A stretch of 64,000 nucleotides of DNA from CAWBLP01 sp963721065 (GTDB lineage: Bacteria; Pseudomonadota; Alphaproteobacteria; Acetobacterales; Acetobacteraceae): NCBI GenBank assembly GCA_963721065.1, contig CAVRHO010000009.1:496001-560000 (forward strand). Direction: 5' to 3'. Positions 1 to 9,027 of the stretch are shown one piece after another (the first letter of the stretch is position 1; each line of letters begins with the position of its first letter). Under the pieces are notes generated by a model. It did no database searches. It worked only from the letters and a program-made list of their open reading frames with translations, and was not told where the DNA came from. Position numbers and translations under genes: made by a program.

Positions 1-14
1 CGCCGCCCAGGCAC

Positions 15-566
15 ATGACGGTCACGGAGTTCCTCGACTGGGAAGCCGCCGAGCCCAGTGGTGCCGCATGGCAGCTACGCGACGGGGAGCCGGAGATGAT
101 GGCTCCCGGATCCGACGCACACGGCTCGATCCAGGGCGAACTGCACCGGTTGGTCGAGAACCACCTCCTCGCCTGCGGCGGAAGCTGCCGTTCGGTGATC
201 GCACCCGGCGTCATTCCTCGCCTGCGATCCGACCGAAATATGCTGGTGCCCGACCTCGGCATCACCTGTACGCCGCCGGCAGGCGCGCGGGCCATTCCCG
301 CTCCGGTTGTGCGCGTCGAGGTCATATCACCCTCGAACGAAGCGCAGACCCGCGCCAATATCTGGGTCTAAACGACAATCCCATCGGTTTTGGAGATCCT
401 GATCGTCAGCAGCACGACGATTGGCGCAGAAGTGTTGCACCGCCGGCCGGACGGGAATTGGCCGGAGCAGCCGGACATCGTCAGCCCGGCTGACGATCTG
501 CGCATCGCGGCCGTGGATTTCCCGGTTCCGCTCAAAGCCGTGTACCGCACGTCCGGGCTGGCCTGA
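15..566 (+). pseudogene. Uma2-family (DUF820) endonuclease-fold protein, interrupted by an in-frame stop
   Basis: The Uma2 family has a PD-(D/E)XK nuclease fold of unclear physiological role and is often amplified in alphaproteobacteria and cyanobacteria. The N-terminal part shows the family signatures EFLDWE, DGEPEMMAPGS, LVPDLGITC and VEVISPSNE. Translation stops at TAA (369-371, codon 119). The same frame continues without a break into typical Uma2 C-terminal sequence (TTIPSVLEILIVSS, then GAEVLHRRPDGNWPEQP, ending PLKAVYRTSGLA) to TGA at 564-566. The stop sits where relatives usually have Tyr, so one TAC-to-TAA change explains it. The rejoined protein would be 183 codons, normal for the family. 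The start may lie upstream of the window, because the frame is open to its left edge. Confidence 0.85.
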
Positions 567-756
567 CCGCTACGCCGCCGGCCCAGGCGGGACCTACAAA
601 CGGATTGCCGCTGGACCGGACAGGCCATTGCAGTGCCGGATCTTGCAGCCCGCATGCATGCGTAATGCAGGGTTCACTCAATCTTGCGCCTCACCTGACA
701 ATGTGCAATTAGCGCGCCCCATCGGGGCCAACACAGAGATCAGGAGATGTCCGGGG

Positions 757-1509
757 GTGACAGACACCATCCTGGAAACCGACGAGCTTACGCGCGAATT
801 CGGCGGATTCACCGCCGTTGATGGCGTGTCCTTGCGCGTGCGCAAGGGCAGCATTCATGCACTGATCGGGCCCAACGGCGCCGGCAAGACGACGTGCTTC
901 AACCTGCTCACTGCCTTCCTGCCGCCCACGCGGGGCCGGATCCGCTTCAAGGGGCGCGACATTACCGGCATGAAGCCGGCGATGGTGGCGCGCCTTGGCC
1001 TGGTGCGCAGCTTCCAGATCTCCGCCGTGTTCCCGCACATGAACGCGCTGGAGAACGTGCGCCTGGCGTTGCAGCGTGCCCGCGGCAACAGCTTCGATTT
1101 CTGGCGCTCCCAACTGGTGCTGGACGAATACAACGCGCGGGTGGAACAGTTGCTGGCCGATGTTGGCCTTTCCGGCCTCGCCGACGTGCCTGTGGTCGAA
1201 CTGCCCTACGGCCAGAAGCGCGCTCTGGAGATCGCCACCACGCTGGCGCTCGACCCGGAAATGATGCTGCTGGACGAACCCACCGCCGGCATGGGCCATG
1301 ATGACGTGGACCGGATCGTGCAACTGGTGCGGCGGGTGCGCGAAGGCCGCACCATCCTGATGGTGGAACACAATCTTTCGGTGGTGGAAGGCCTGTGCGA
1401 CACCATCACCGTGCTGACCCGCGGCCGCGTCCTGACCGAGGGCGATTATGCCACCGTGTCGAAAGACCCCGAGGTGATCGCCGCCTATCTGGGAACCACC
1501 GATGCTTGA
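757..1509 (+). CDS. livG: LIV-type ABC transporter, ATP-binding subunit LivG
   Basis: This is one of two ATPases that drive a branched-chain amino acid (HAAT/LIV) type importer. The 250-residue protein has Walker A GPNGAGKT near residue 36, Q-loop RSFQ, the LivG-style divergent signature LPYGQKRALEIA, Walker B MLLDEPTAGM and switch histidine MVEHN. I chose the GTG at 757 because AGGAG lies about 10 bases upstream at 742-746 and the protein then starts just before the first beta strand; the frame stays open upstream but without family sequence. Its end overlaps livF by 8 bases, which suggests translational coupling. It is the first gene of a five-gene operon. The substrate cannot be told from the ATPase. 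Confidence 0.93.
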   Translation: MTDTILETDELTREFGGFTAVDGVSLRVRKGSIHALIGPNGAGKTTCFNLLTAFLPPTRGRIRFKGRDITGMKPAMVARLGLVRSFQISAVFPHMNALENVRLALQRARGNSFDFWRSQLVLDEYNARVEQLLADVGLSGLADVPVVELPYGQKRALEIATTLALDPEMMLLDEPTAGMGHDDVDRIVQLVRRVREGRTILMVEHNLSVVEGLCDTITVLTRGRVLTEGDYATVSKDPEVIAAYLGTTDA

Positions 1510-2197
1510 CGTGAAGGGCCTGAACGCCTGGTACGGCGAAAGCCACATCCTGCACGGCATGGAATTCAACGTGCAGGAAGGCGAGGTGGTGACGCTGCTT
1601 GGCCGCAACGGTGCCGGCAAGACCACCACCATGAAGTCCATCATGGGCCTGGTGCCGCGCCGCGAGGGCAGCATCCGCTTCCGCGACCGCGAGACGGTGA
1701 GGCTGATGCCGAACCACATCGCCAAGGCCGGCATCGCCCTGTGTCCGGAGGAGCGCGGCATCTTCGGCTCGCTCTCGGTCACCGAGAACCTGATGCTGCC
1801 GCCCATCGTCGCGCCCGGCGGGCTGGATGTGGACACGATCTACCAGTTGTTTCCCAACCTGCAGGAACGCGCCCGCACCGCCAATGCCACGCGCCTGTCG
1901 GGCGGCGAACAGCAGATGCTGGCGATCGCCCGCATCCTGCGCACCGGTGCCAAGTTGCTGCTGCTGGACGAGCCCACGGAAGGCCTGGCTCCGGTGATCG
2001 TGCAGCAGATCGGCCGCACCATCCGCGAGATCAAGCAGCGCGGGTTCACCGTGTTGCTGGTCGAGCAGAACTTTCGCTTCGCCGCGACCGTCGCCGATCG
2101 GCACTACGTGGTGGAACACGGCAAGGTTGTGGACATGATCCCCAACGATCAGCTTGAGGCCAATATGGACAAGCTGCACGACTACCTGGGGGTCTGA
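1502..2197 (+). CDS. livF: LIV-type ABC transporter, ATP-binding subunit LivF
   Basis: This is the second ATPase of the importer and probably pairs with LivG as a heterodimer on the inner face of the membrane. The 231 residues show Walker A GRNGAGKT, the LivF hallmark CPEERGIFGSLSV, a canonical signature LSGGEQQMLAIAR, Walker B LLLDEPTEGLAP and H-loop LVEQN. The length is normal for LivF. The start ATG lies inside the last codons of livG (8-base overlap). A gap of about 100 bases separates it from the binding-protein gene, whose own GGAAGGA ribosome site suggests independent translation. Confidence 0.95.
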   Translation: MLDVKGLNAWYGESHILHGMEFNVQEGEVVTLLGRNGAGKTTTMKSIMGLVPRREGSIRFRDRETVRLMPNHIAKAGIALCPEERGIFGSLSVTENLMLPPIVAPGGLDVDTIYQLFPNLQERARTANATRLSGGEQQMLAIARILRTGAKLLLLDEPTEGLAPVIVQQIGRTIREIKQRGFTVLLVEQNFRFAATVADRHYVVEHGKVVDMIPNDQLEANMDKLHDYLGV

Positions 2198-2301
2198 CCT
2201 GCCGGTGGATTTCCGCGCTCCACGACAGTGACAGCGCCGACAACAAGAACAGTACCTGAGGAAAGCCAGGAAAGCCCAACGATACCTGGAAGGATTCACA
2301 G

Positions 2302-3531
2302 ATGAGCATTACCCGTCGCACGCTGCTTGCGACATCGGCCGCCGCCGCGGCCGCCGCGCCGCTGGTGCGCGCCCGGGCGGCTGAAGGCCCGACCCTGAAG
2401 ATCGGCGTGTTGAACGATCTTTCGGGTCCCTACATGAACACCGGCGGCAAGACCTCGGTGATCTGCGCGCAGCAGGCGGTGCAGGACTATGCCGCGGCGA
2501 ACGGCCTGAATGTCGAGATCATCTCCGCCGACCACCAGAACAAGCCGGACCTTGCGGTGTCGATCGCCCGCCAGTGGTTCGACCGCGATGGCGTGGACGT
2601 GCTGCTGGACGTGCCGACCTCCTCGGTGGCGCTGGCCGTGCAGTCGGTGGTAAAGGAGAAGAACAAGGTGTTCCTGGCGGTCGGCCCGGCTTCGGTGGCG
2701 CTGACCACCAGCCAGTGCTCGCCCAACATGATCACCTGGGTGTACGACACCTACATGCTGGCGAAGTCCACCGGTGGCGCCATGGTGAAGGCCGGCGGCG
2801 ATTCCTGGTACTTCCTCACTGCCGACTACGCGTTCGGCAAGCAACTCCAGCATGACACCACCGGCTTCGTCAAAGCCGCCGGCGGCAAGGTGCTGGGCGC
2901 ATCGCCGTATCCGTTCCCGGGCACCACGGACTTCTCGTCCTTCCTGCTGCAGGCGCAGGCCAGCGGCGCGAAGGTGCTGGGCCTGTGCAACGCCGGCGCC
3001 GACACGGTGAACTCGATCAAGCAGGCCAACGAGTTCGGCCTGAACAAGTCGATGCACCTGGCTGCCATGCTGATGTTCATCACCGACGTTCATGCGCTGG
3101 GGCTGGACGTGGCCAAGGGCCTGGTGCTGACCGAGAGCTTCTACTGGGACCTGAACGATTCGACCCGGGCCTGGACCAAGAAGATCGTGCAGAAGTCGCC
3201 CGACAACTGGCCGAACATGATCCACGCCGGCTGCTACTCCGCCGCACTGCACTACATGAAAGTGGCGAAGGAGATGGGCGCGGCGGAAGCCAAGAAGAGC
3301 GGCCTGGCGACCATCAACCAAATGAAGAAGACGCCGGTCGAGGATCCCTGCTTCGGCAAGACCACGATCCGCGAGGACGGCCGCCACATGGTGCCGGCCT
3401 ACCTGTTCGAGGTAAAGCAGCCGAGCGAGAGCAAGGGCCCGTGGGATTATTACAAGCTGCGGGTGACCACGCCGGCCAAGGACGCGGCGCTGCCGCTGTC
3501 TGAGGGCCACTGCTCATTCATCAAGGCCTGA
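2302..3531 (+). CDS. Periplasmic substrate-binding protein of the LIV-type importer (Peripla_BP_6, Tat signal)
   Basis: This 409-residue type-I periplasmic binding protein captures the ligand and delivers it to LivHM. The N-terminus has a twin-arginine signal (SITRRTLLATSA, hydrophobic Ala-rich stretch, likely cleavage near ARA/AEGP), so it is probably exported folded. The mature part begins with the family strand LKIGVLNDLSGPYMNTGG and ends in a beta-rich segment with two cysteines (DPCFGKTT, EGHCSF). GGAAGGA precedes the ATG by 7-8 bases. Ligand specificity is not readable. Members of this Tat-exported subgroup in soil alphaproteobacteria often sit near aromatic or organic-acid catabolic genes, so a carboxylic acid is as plausible as an amino acid (inference). 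Confidence 0.9.
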   Translation: MSITRRTLLATSAAAAAAAPLVRARAAEGPTLKIGVLNDLSGPYMNTGGKTSVICAQQAVQDYAAANGLNVEIISADHQNKPDLAVSIARQWFDRDGVDVLLDVPTSSVALAVQSVVKEKNKVFLAVGPASVALTTSQCSPNMITWVYDTYMLAKSTGGAMVKAGGDSWYFLTADYAFGKQLQHDTTGFVKAAGGKVLGASPYPFPGTTDFSSFLLQAQASGAKVLGLCNAGADTVNSIKQANEFGLNKSMHLAAMLMFITDVHALGLDVAKGLVLTESFYWDLNDSTRAWTKKIVQKSPDNWPNMIHAGCYSAALHYMKVAKEMGAAEAKKSGLATINQMKKTPVEDPCFGKTTIREDGRHMVPAYLFEVKQPSESKGPWDYYKLRVTTPAKDAALPLSEGHCSFIKA

Positions 3532-3574
3532 CGCGGATGGCGGCGGGCCGGGGAATCAACCGGGGAGCAGACAC

Positions 3575-4462
3575 ATGATCATGATTTTCGGCATCCCCGC
3601 CCCGCTGCTGTTCGGGCAGCTGTTGCTGGGGCTGATCAACGGCGCATTCTACGCGATGCTGTCACTGGGCCTGTCGGTGATTTTCGGCATGCTCAACATC
3701 ATCAACTTCGCGCACGGCGCGTTGTTCATGATGGGCGCCTTCGCATCCTGGATGCTGCTGAACTACCTGGGGATCGGCTACTTTCCGGCGCTGATCCTGG
3801 CGCCGCTGATCGTCGGCGCCATCGGCGTGGTGCTGGAGCGCACGCTGATCAAGCACATGTACAAGCTGGACCACCTGTACGGCCTGCTGCTGACCTTCGG
3901 CATGGCGCTGGTGATCGAAGGCCTGTTCCGCAACTACTACGGCAGCTCCGGCATGCCCTACCGCATTCCGGCCGTGCTGCAGGGCGCCACCAACCTGGGC
4001 TTCATGTACCTGCCGATCTATCGCGGCTGGGTGGTGATCGCCGCGCTGGTGGTGTGCATCGCCACCTGGGCGATCATCGAGAAGACCTCGCTGGGCGCCA
4101 CGCTGCGCGCCGCGACCGAGAATGCCCCATTGGTGCAGGCCTTCGGCGTGGACGTGCCGCGGGTGATCACCCTGACCTTCGGCGGCGGTGTTGCTCTGGC
4201 GGCCTTCGCCGGCGTGCTGGCGGCGCCGATCTACTCGGTGAACCCCAACATGGGCGACAACTTCATCAACACCGTGTTCGCCGTAGTGGTCATCGGCGGC
4301 ATGGGCTCGATCCTGGGGTCGATCGTCACCGGCTTCGGCCTGGGCGTCATCGAGGGGCTGACCAAGGTATTCTACCCGCAGGCCTCCAACACCGTCGTGT
4401 TCCTGGTGATGGTGATCGTGCTGCTGGCACTGCCGCACGGCCTGTTCGGCAAGAGGGCCTGA
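3575..4462 (+). CDS. livH: LIV-type ABC transporter permease LivH
   Basis: Inner-membrane permease with about eight hydrophobic segments in 295 residues. The LivH signatures are GLINGAFYAMLSLGLSVIFG followed by MLNIINFAHG near the N-terminus, ATEN in the cytoplasmic coupling loop, and VVIGGMGSILGS toward the C-terminus. It forms the translocation path with LivM. The start ATG is preceded by GGGGAG; an internal ATG at codon 3 is an alternative. The gene follows the binding protein by 43 bases and ends one base before livM. Confidence 0.94.
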   Translation: MIMIFGIPAPLLFGQLLLGLINGAFYAMLSLGLSVIFGMLNIINFAHGALFMMGAFASWMLLNYLGIGYFPALILAPLIVGAIGVVLERTLIKHMYKLDHLYGLLLTFGMALVIEGLFRNYYGSSGMPYRIPAVLQGATNLGFMYLPIYRGWVVIAALVVCIATWAIIEKTSLGATLRAATENAPLVQAFGVDVPRVITLTFGGGVALAAFAGVLAAPIYSVNPNMGDNFINTVFAVVVIGGMGSILGSIVTGFGLGVIEGLTKVFYPQASNTVVFLVMVIVLLALPHGLFGKRA

Positions 4463-4463
4463 G

Positions 4464-5396
4464 ATGTTCGGATTTTCCAAGCCACAGTGGTTCGCCTTCC
4501 TGATCATGGTGGCGCTGATCATCGCCTGCCCGTACGTGCTGTACCCGGTGTTCCTGATGCGGGTGCTGTGCATCGCGCTGTTCGCCTGCGCCTTCAACCT
4601 GATGATCGGCTATGTCGGGCTGCTGTCGTTCGGGCACGCGGCATTCTTTGGCATGGGTGCCTACATCGCCGCCTGGACGATGAAGTTCTGGCACGTCGAT
4701 GCGGTGATCGCGATCCTGCTGGGCGGCGCGGCCGGCGCGGTGCTGGGCCTGTGCCTGGGCTACCTGGCGATCCGCCGGTCCGGCATCTACTTCGCCATGA
4801 TCACCCTGGCGCTGGCGCAGATGGTGTATTTCTTCTGCGTCGAGGCTCCCTTCACCGGCGGTGAGGACGGCATCCAGCGCGTGCCGCGCGGCCATCTGTT
4901 CGGCGTGCTGAACCTGAACAACGACATGACGATGTACTGGGTCGTGGCGGTGATCTTCCTGGCCGGCTTCCTGCTGATCCACCGCATCATCCACTCGCCG
5001 TTCGGCCAGGTGCTGAAGGCAATCCGCGAGAACGAGCCGCGCGCCATCTCGCTGGGCTACCAGACCAACCACTACAAGCTGATCGCCTTCATCCTGTCCT
5101 GCACGCTCTCGGGCGTAGCCGGCGGCACCAAGGCGCTGGTGTTCGGTATCGCGACGCTGACGGACGTGCACTACTCCACCTCGGGCGAGGTGGTGCTGAC
5201 GACGCTGGTCGGCGGGTTGGGCACGATCTTCGGTCCGGTGATGGGTGCCGCGGTGGTGACAGCAATGGAGAACTACCTGGCGGAGTTCGGCGCCTGGGTG
5301 ACGGTGACCCAGGGGGCGATCTTCATGCTCTGCGTGCTGGCGTTCCGCCGCGGCATCATCGGCGAGCTGGGGGCCAAGCTGCGCTGGTCGCTGTAG
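4464..5396 (+). CDS. livM: LIV-type ABC transporter permease LivM
   Basis: Second permease, 310 residues, mostly membrane-spanning. Diagnostic stretches are NLMIGYVGLLSFGHAAFFG, the coupling-loop sequence AIRENEPRAISLGY and the C-terminal TLVGGLGTIFGPVMGA. It lacks the long N-terminal extension of the enteric LivM and so resembles the short alphaproteobacterial form. The single-base gap after livH indicates strict co-translation. It is the last gene of the operon; no clear terminator hairpin follows in the next 80 bases. Confidence 0.94.
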   Translation: MFGFSKPQWFAFLIMVALIIACPYVLYPVFLMRVLCIALFACAFNLMIGYVGLLSFGHAAFFGMGAYIAAWTMKFWHVDAVIAILLGGAAGAVLGLCLGYLAIRRSGIYFAMITLALAQMVYFFCVEAPFTGGEDGIQRVPRGHLFGVLNLNNDMTMYWVVAVIFLAGFLLIHRIIHSPFGQVLKAIRENEPRAISLGYQTNHYKLIAFILSCTLSGVAGGTKALVFGIATLTDVHYSTSGEVVLTTLVGGLGTIFGPVMGAAVVTAMENYLAEFGAWVTVTQGAIFMLCVLAFRRGIIGELGAKLRWSL

Positions 5397-5482
5397 CGGC
5401 TTCGATGTCGCCGGGCTGACCGCGAATGGCGTTGTGGCGGGCATAGGCCCGTCTGCGCTGCAACGATTGCGCCGACCCCAGC

Positions 5483-5542
5483 CCTTCCTGTCCTGGCCGC
5501 GTCCTTCATGTCGCGGCCCGGTCCTTCCTGTCCTGGCCGGTC
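5483..5542. repeat. Three-copy 20-bp tandem repeat in the livM-antiporter gap
   Basis: Three imperfect copies lie head to tail at 5483-5502, 5503-5522 and 5523-5542. Copies one and three share 17 identical bases (CCTTCCTGTCCTGGCCG); the middle copy differs at a few positions. The gap 5397-5775 contains no convincing gene. Such short GC-rich tandem copies can vary by slippage, but I see no regulatory signature in them. Confidence 0.75.
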
Positions 5543-5561
5543 CGAACCCACCTTCGGCACC

Positions 5562-5630
5562 GGAACGATCGGGTCGGGGTGCAACGGAACACGACGGGTC
5601 GGGGGCAGATGGCTGGTTGATGGCCGACCG
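5562..5630. repeat. Degenerate copy of a dispersed intergenic repeat (family A flank)
   Basis: This stretch aligns over about 65 bases with 51750-51820: both contain GGAACGATCG, then GCAACGGAACACG and GTCGGGGG, with scattered mismatches. The GGAACGATCG word also appears, inverted, next to the palindromes at 11559 and 38463. It therefore looks like the outer part of the same dispersed element without its ATGGCCGGG palindrome. Confidence 0.6.
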
Positions 5631-5775
5631 TGACGCGGGAGAGCGGTGTTTCTGCACACCCGTTTTGCGCCTATCGGGCAAAAGTCTGGCATCCACGCCG
5701 TCCCTGCACGCAACGAAAAAATGAAAGCGCGACCTTCGCGTCCCTGACGGCGACCGGACCTGCTAAACCCCAGGC

Positions 5776-7572
5776 ATGGAATCGGCCCACGCTCCGTCCT
5801 TCTACAAGGAAGCCCTGATCGTCCTCGGCGCAGCAGGCGTTGTCATACCGCTTGTGCAACGCCTGCGGTTCAGCCCGGTGCTGGGCTACATGCTGGTCGG
5901 CATCGCCGTCGGCCCGTTCGGCCTGGGTGCGCTGACCGGGCACTTTCCGTGGCTGTCCGCCGTCACCCTCACCGACCGCGCCGCCATCGAGCCGATCGCC
6001 GAACTCGGCGTGGTGCTGCTGCTGTTCATGATCGGCCTGGAGCTCTCCTTCGAGCGCCTGTGGCTGATGCGACGCCTGGTGTTCGGCCTGGGCGCGGCGC
6101 AGGTCACGTTGTGCGCTGTCGCCCTGGCCGGCATCGCCATTGCCATCGGCCGGCCGACCGGCGAAGCCGCAGTGGTCGGCATCGCCCTGGCCATGTCCTC
6201 CACCGCGGTGGTGCTGCAGGTGCTGTCGGACGAGAAGCGGATCAATACGCCGACCGGCAGGGCCAGCTTCGCGGTGCTGCTGTTTCAGGACCTGTCGGTG
6301 GTACCGGTGCTGTTCGCCCTGGGCGCGCTCGCCCCGGACAGCCATTCCGGGGGCGCGGCCGGGTTCGCCCTGGCGATCGGCCAGGCCCTGCTGGCGGTCG
6401 CCGCCATCGTCGGGCTCGGCCGCCTTGTGCTGCGCCCGCTGTTCCGCAGCGTCGCCCGCACCCGCAGCGCCGAGTTCTTCATCGCCGCCTGCCTGCTGGT
6501 GGTGATCGCCAGCGGCGTGGCCACCGAAGCCGCCGGCCTGTCCATGCCGCTGGGCGCGCTGATCGGCGGGCTGTTGCTGGCCGGCACCGAATACCGCCGC
6601 CAGGTGGAAGTCACCATCGAACCGTTCAAGGGCCTGCTGGTCGGCGTGTTCCTGATCTCCATCGGTATGAGCCTGGACCTGGACACGCTGGCCGCCCATC
6701 CGGTGATGCTGCTGAGCGCGGCGGTCGGGCTGGCGGTGGTGAAGGGCGTGCTGATCATTCCGCTGACCCGCGCCTTCGGCCTGTCCTGGGCGCGGGGCCT
6801 GCAAGCCGGCCTGCTGCTGGGTCCGGGCGGGGAGTTCGGTTTCGTCATCATCGCCCTGGCCACGGGAGAGCGCCTGCTCAGCGGCGAGGTCGGCGGCGAC
6901 GTGCTGCTGATCACCGCGCTGACCATGGCGGCGATCCCGCTGTTGTCGGCGCTGGGCGGCCGGCTGTCACCACGCGCCGCCCCTGCTCCGATCGATCCGG
7001 CACTGCTGCTGCCCGAGGCGCCGGGCGACACGCCGCGCGTGATCATCGCCGGGTTCGGCCGTGTCGGCCAGATGGTGGCGGGCATGCTGGAGGACCACCG
7101 CATTCCCTATGTCGCCATCGACCACGACCCCGACCGGGTGGCGCGCGAACGGCGGGAGGGGCGGCCGGTGTACTATGGCGACGTGACGCAGATCGAGCTG
7201 TTGCGCCACCTGCACCTGCAGGACGCAAGGGCGCTGGTGGTGACGCTGGATGAGCCGGCGGTCACGGATGGACTGGTCGCGGCGGCCCGGGCGGAACGGT
7301 CGGATCTGCTGATCGTGGTGCGGGCGCGGGACGCCCGGCATGCGGCACATCTGTACCGGACCGGCGCCTCCGACGCGGTGCCGGAGACCATCGAAGCCAG
7401 CCTGCAACTGTCCGAGGCCGTGCTGGTGGACCTGGGCATCCCGATGGGGCCCGTGCTGGTGTCGATCCACGAGAAGCGGGCGGCGCTGCAGGAGGGCATC
7501 AAGGCGATGGCCCCGCAGGCGGAGGTCCGCAGCTACGGCGGCCGGCGACTGCGCGATGCGAAGCCGGGGTAG
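5776..7572 (+). CDS. Monovalent cation:proton antiporter-2 family protein (KefB/KefC-like) with a C-terminal TrkA-N domain
   Basis: Predicted inner-membrane K+/H+ (or Na+/H+) antiporter of 598 residues. Residues 1-400 hold a Na_H_Exchanger domain with about 12 hydrophobic segments, including the CPA2 motifs SPVLGYMLVGIAVGP, LLLFMIGLELSFERLW and LLLGPGGEFGFV. From about residue 420 there is an RCK/TrkA-N Rossmann domain (RVIIAGFGRVGQMVAGML, with acidic YVAIDHDP ending beta 2), which in KefC binds nucleotide and glutathione to gate the channel. The NAD(P)H oxidoreductase-type ancillary partner (KefF/KefG) is not adjacent; the nearest flavodoxin-fold gene is at 44.3 kb. Transcription appears monocistronic; the next gene is convergent. 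Confidence 0.93.
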   Translation: MESAHAPSFYKEALIVLGAAGVVIPLVQRLRFSPVLGYMLVGIAVGPFGLGALTGHFPWLSAVTLTDRAAIEPIAELGVVLLLFMIGLELSFERLWLMRRLVFGLGAAQVTLCAVALAGIAIAIGRPTGEAAVVGIALAMSSTAVVLQVLSDEKRINTPTGRASFAVLLFQDLSVVPVLFALGALAPDSHSGGAAGFALAIGQALLAVAAIVGLGRLVLRPLFRSVARTRSAEFFIAACLLVVIASGVATEAAGLSMPLGALIGGLLLAGTEYRRQVEVTIEPFKGLLVGVFLISIGMSLDLDTLAAHPVMLLSAAVGLAVVKGVLIIPLTRAFGLSWARGLQAGLLLGPGGEFGFVIIALATGERLLSGEVGGDVLLITALTMAAIPLLSALGGRLSPRAAPAPIDPALLLPEAPGDTPRVIIAGFGRVGQMVAGMLEDHRIPYVAIDHDPDRVARERREGRPVYYGDVTQIELLRHLHLQDARALVVTLDEPAVTDGLVAAARAERSDLLIVVRARDARHAAHLYRTGASDAVPETIEASLQLSEAVLVDLGIPMGPVLVSIHEKRAALQEGIKAMAPQAEVRSYGGRRLRDAKPG

Positions 7573-7703
7573 GGTCGGCCCCCTGTCCCTTGCTGGGCGA
7601 GTACCGGCCGACCTTGGACCGGCGGGATTTCGGGCCTCGCTCTCCCTCGCTGCGATCACCGCGGGACCAGGCGGAAGCCCGACGAACGGGATGGTAACGC
7701 CCC

Positions 7704-7730
7704 CTCCCCTCACCCCTGCCGCGAGGGGAG
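7704..7730. terminator. Hairpin between two convergent genes, candidate bidirectional terminator
   Basis: A perfect 8-bp inverted repeat (CTCCCCTC at 7704-7711, GAGGGGAG at 7723-7730) with an 11-base loop lies between the 3' ends of the antiporter gene and the convergent serine hydrolase gene. No T-tract follows on either strand, so termination strength is uncertain. Confidence 0.4.
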
Positions 7731-7760
7731 GAGAGCGCGTGAGCCGTCCCGGCTTCCGGA

Positions 7761-8922
7761 CTACGCCATGTCGTAAACCGCCTTCTCGAAGGCCTCGAAC
7801 AGTGCGACCAACTCCGCATCGAAGAACGGCAGCAGTTGGGTGGCGTACACACCCGCGACGCGCTTCTTCGGATCGATCCAGTAGTACCGAGTTCGCCAGA
7901 CCCGCCCAGGCCAGTGAGCCGGCCGAACGGCCGGTGGGCAGCGGCTCGGGGTTGATCAGGAAGCTCAGCCCCCACTGCCAGCCGGCCAGGAAATCCACAT
8001 CATTCGTCAGCGGCGGCATTGCGGTCTTCATCGCTCGGCAGCGCAGGTCGCCCATGGCGTTGGCGCCCATCGTGGCCACCGTCTGCTCCGACAGCACCCG
8101 CGCACCATCCAGCGCGCCGCCGCCCAGGATCATGCGGGCGAAACGCAGGTAGTCGCCGACGGTGGAGTACAATCCACCGCCGCCCATCTCGAATTCCGGC
8201 TCCTGCGGCATCATGAAATCGGTGGCCTCCACACCCTTGTCCGAGCGGGTGTGCACCTTCGCCAGGCGGGCACGCTGGTCGTCGCGGATGCGGAAAACGG
8301 TGTCCTTCATGCCGAGCGGCTGGAGGATATGGGCGTCGAGATACTCGCCGAGGCGCATGCCGCTGATCGCTTCCACGGCCTTGCCGGCCCAGTCGATACC
8401 GATGCCGTAGTCCCAGGCGGCGCCGGGATCGAATACCAGTGGCACGTCCAGCGCCGCATTCTCGCAGGAGGTGATGCCGGGCGTGCCGCTCACCTCCAGG
8501 TAGCGCCGCATGTCGTCGTTCCACATGTTGTAAACGAAGCCGGAACTATGGGTCAGCAGATGCCGCAGCGTCACCGCGCCGCGGGCCGGCCGCAGCCTGG
8601 GCTTGCCGGCGGCGTCGAAGCCTTCCAGCACCTGCAGCTTCGCCAGCGCCGGCAGCACCGATGCGATGGGTTTGTCGAGCGACAATTTGCCCTGCTCCAC
8701 CAACTGCATGGCGGCCGCGGCGGTGATCGCCTTGGTCATCGAGGCGATCCACACCAGGCTGTCGGGCTCCATCGGCAGGCCGCTGCTGGCATCGCGTGTC
8801 CCGGCCGCCGCGGTTACGACGTCCCCGTCCGGCAGCACGGCGGCCACCGAGACCCCCGGGACCTTGCCCGCCTTCGTCGCCTGCGACAGCAAGGCGCTGA
8901 TTCGATCCGCACGAGCCGCCAT
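7761..8922 (-). pseudogene. Serine hydrolase of the class-C beta-lactamase/esterase family, frameshifted near the C-terminus
   Basis: The start ATG (8922-8920) follows an excellent AAAGGAGG. The product carries the catalytic SxxK motif as SMTK in WIASMTKAITAAA, the second motif as YNM in SSGFVYNMWN, and family landmarks ITSCEN, GGGGLYSTVGDYLRF and GWQWGLSFLINPEP. At GSLAWAGLANS the frame shifts. In the original frame it runs on into low-quality sequence, whereas one base fewer at 7887-7888 restores YYWIDPKKRVAGVYATQLLP and DAELVALFEAFEKAVYDMA, ending at TAG (7763-7761). That C-terminus is the normal one for the family. The corrected product is about 386 residues. The lesion is a single extra G on the coding strand, either real or a consensus error. 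Confidence 0.88.
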
Positions 8923-9027
8923 TGTTTCCTCCTTTGTCCCGTCGCGCGCAGGTACGTGTGCCTGCACACGCGCATTTAGCACAAATCGATGCCAGGCCAC
9001 GCGCGCCACCGCGGCGCCCGTGCTGTC

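Noticed and set aside
6967..9009. 680-residue minus-strand frame covering the serine hydrolase
   Set aside because: Only the first part is hydrolase; the remainder is a read-through after the frameshift near 7887 into the antisense of the antiporter gene.
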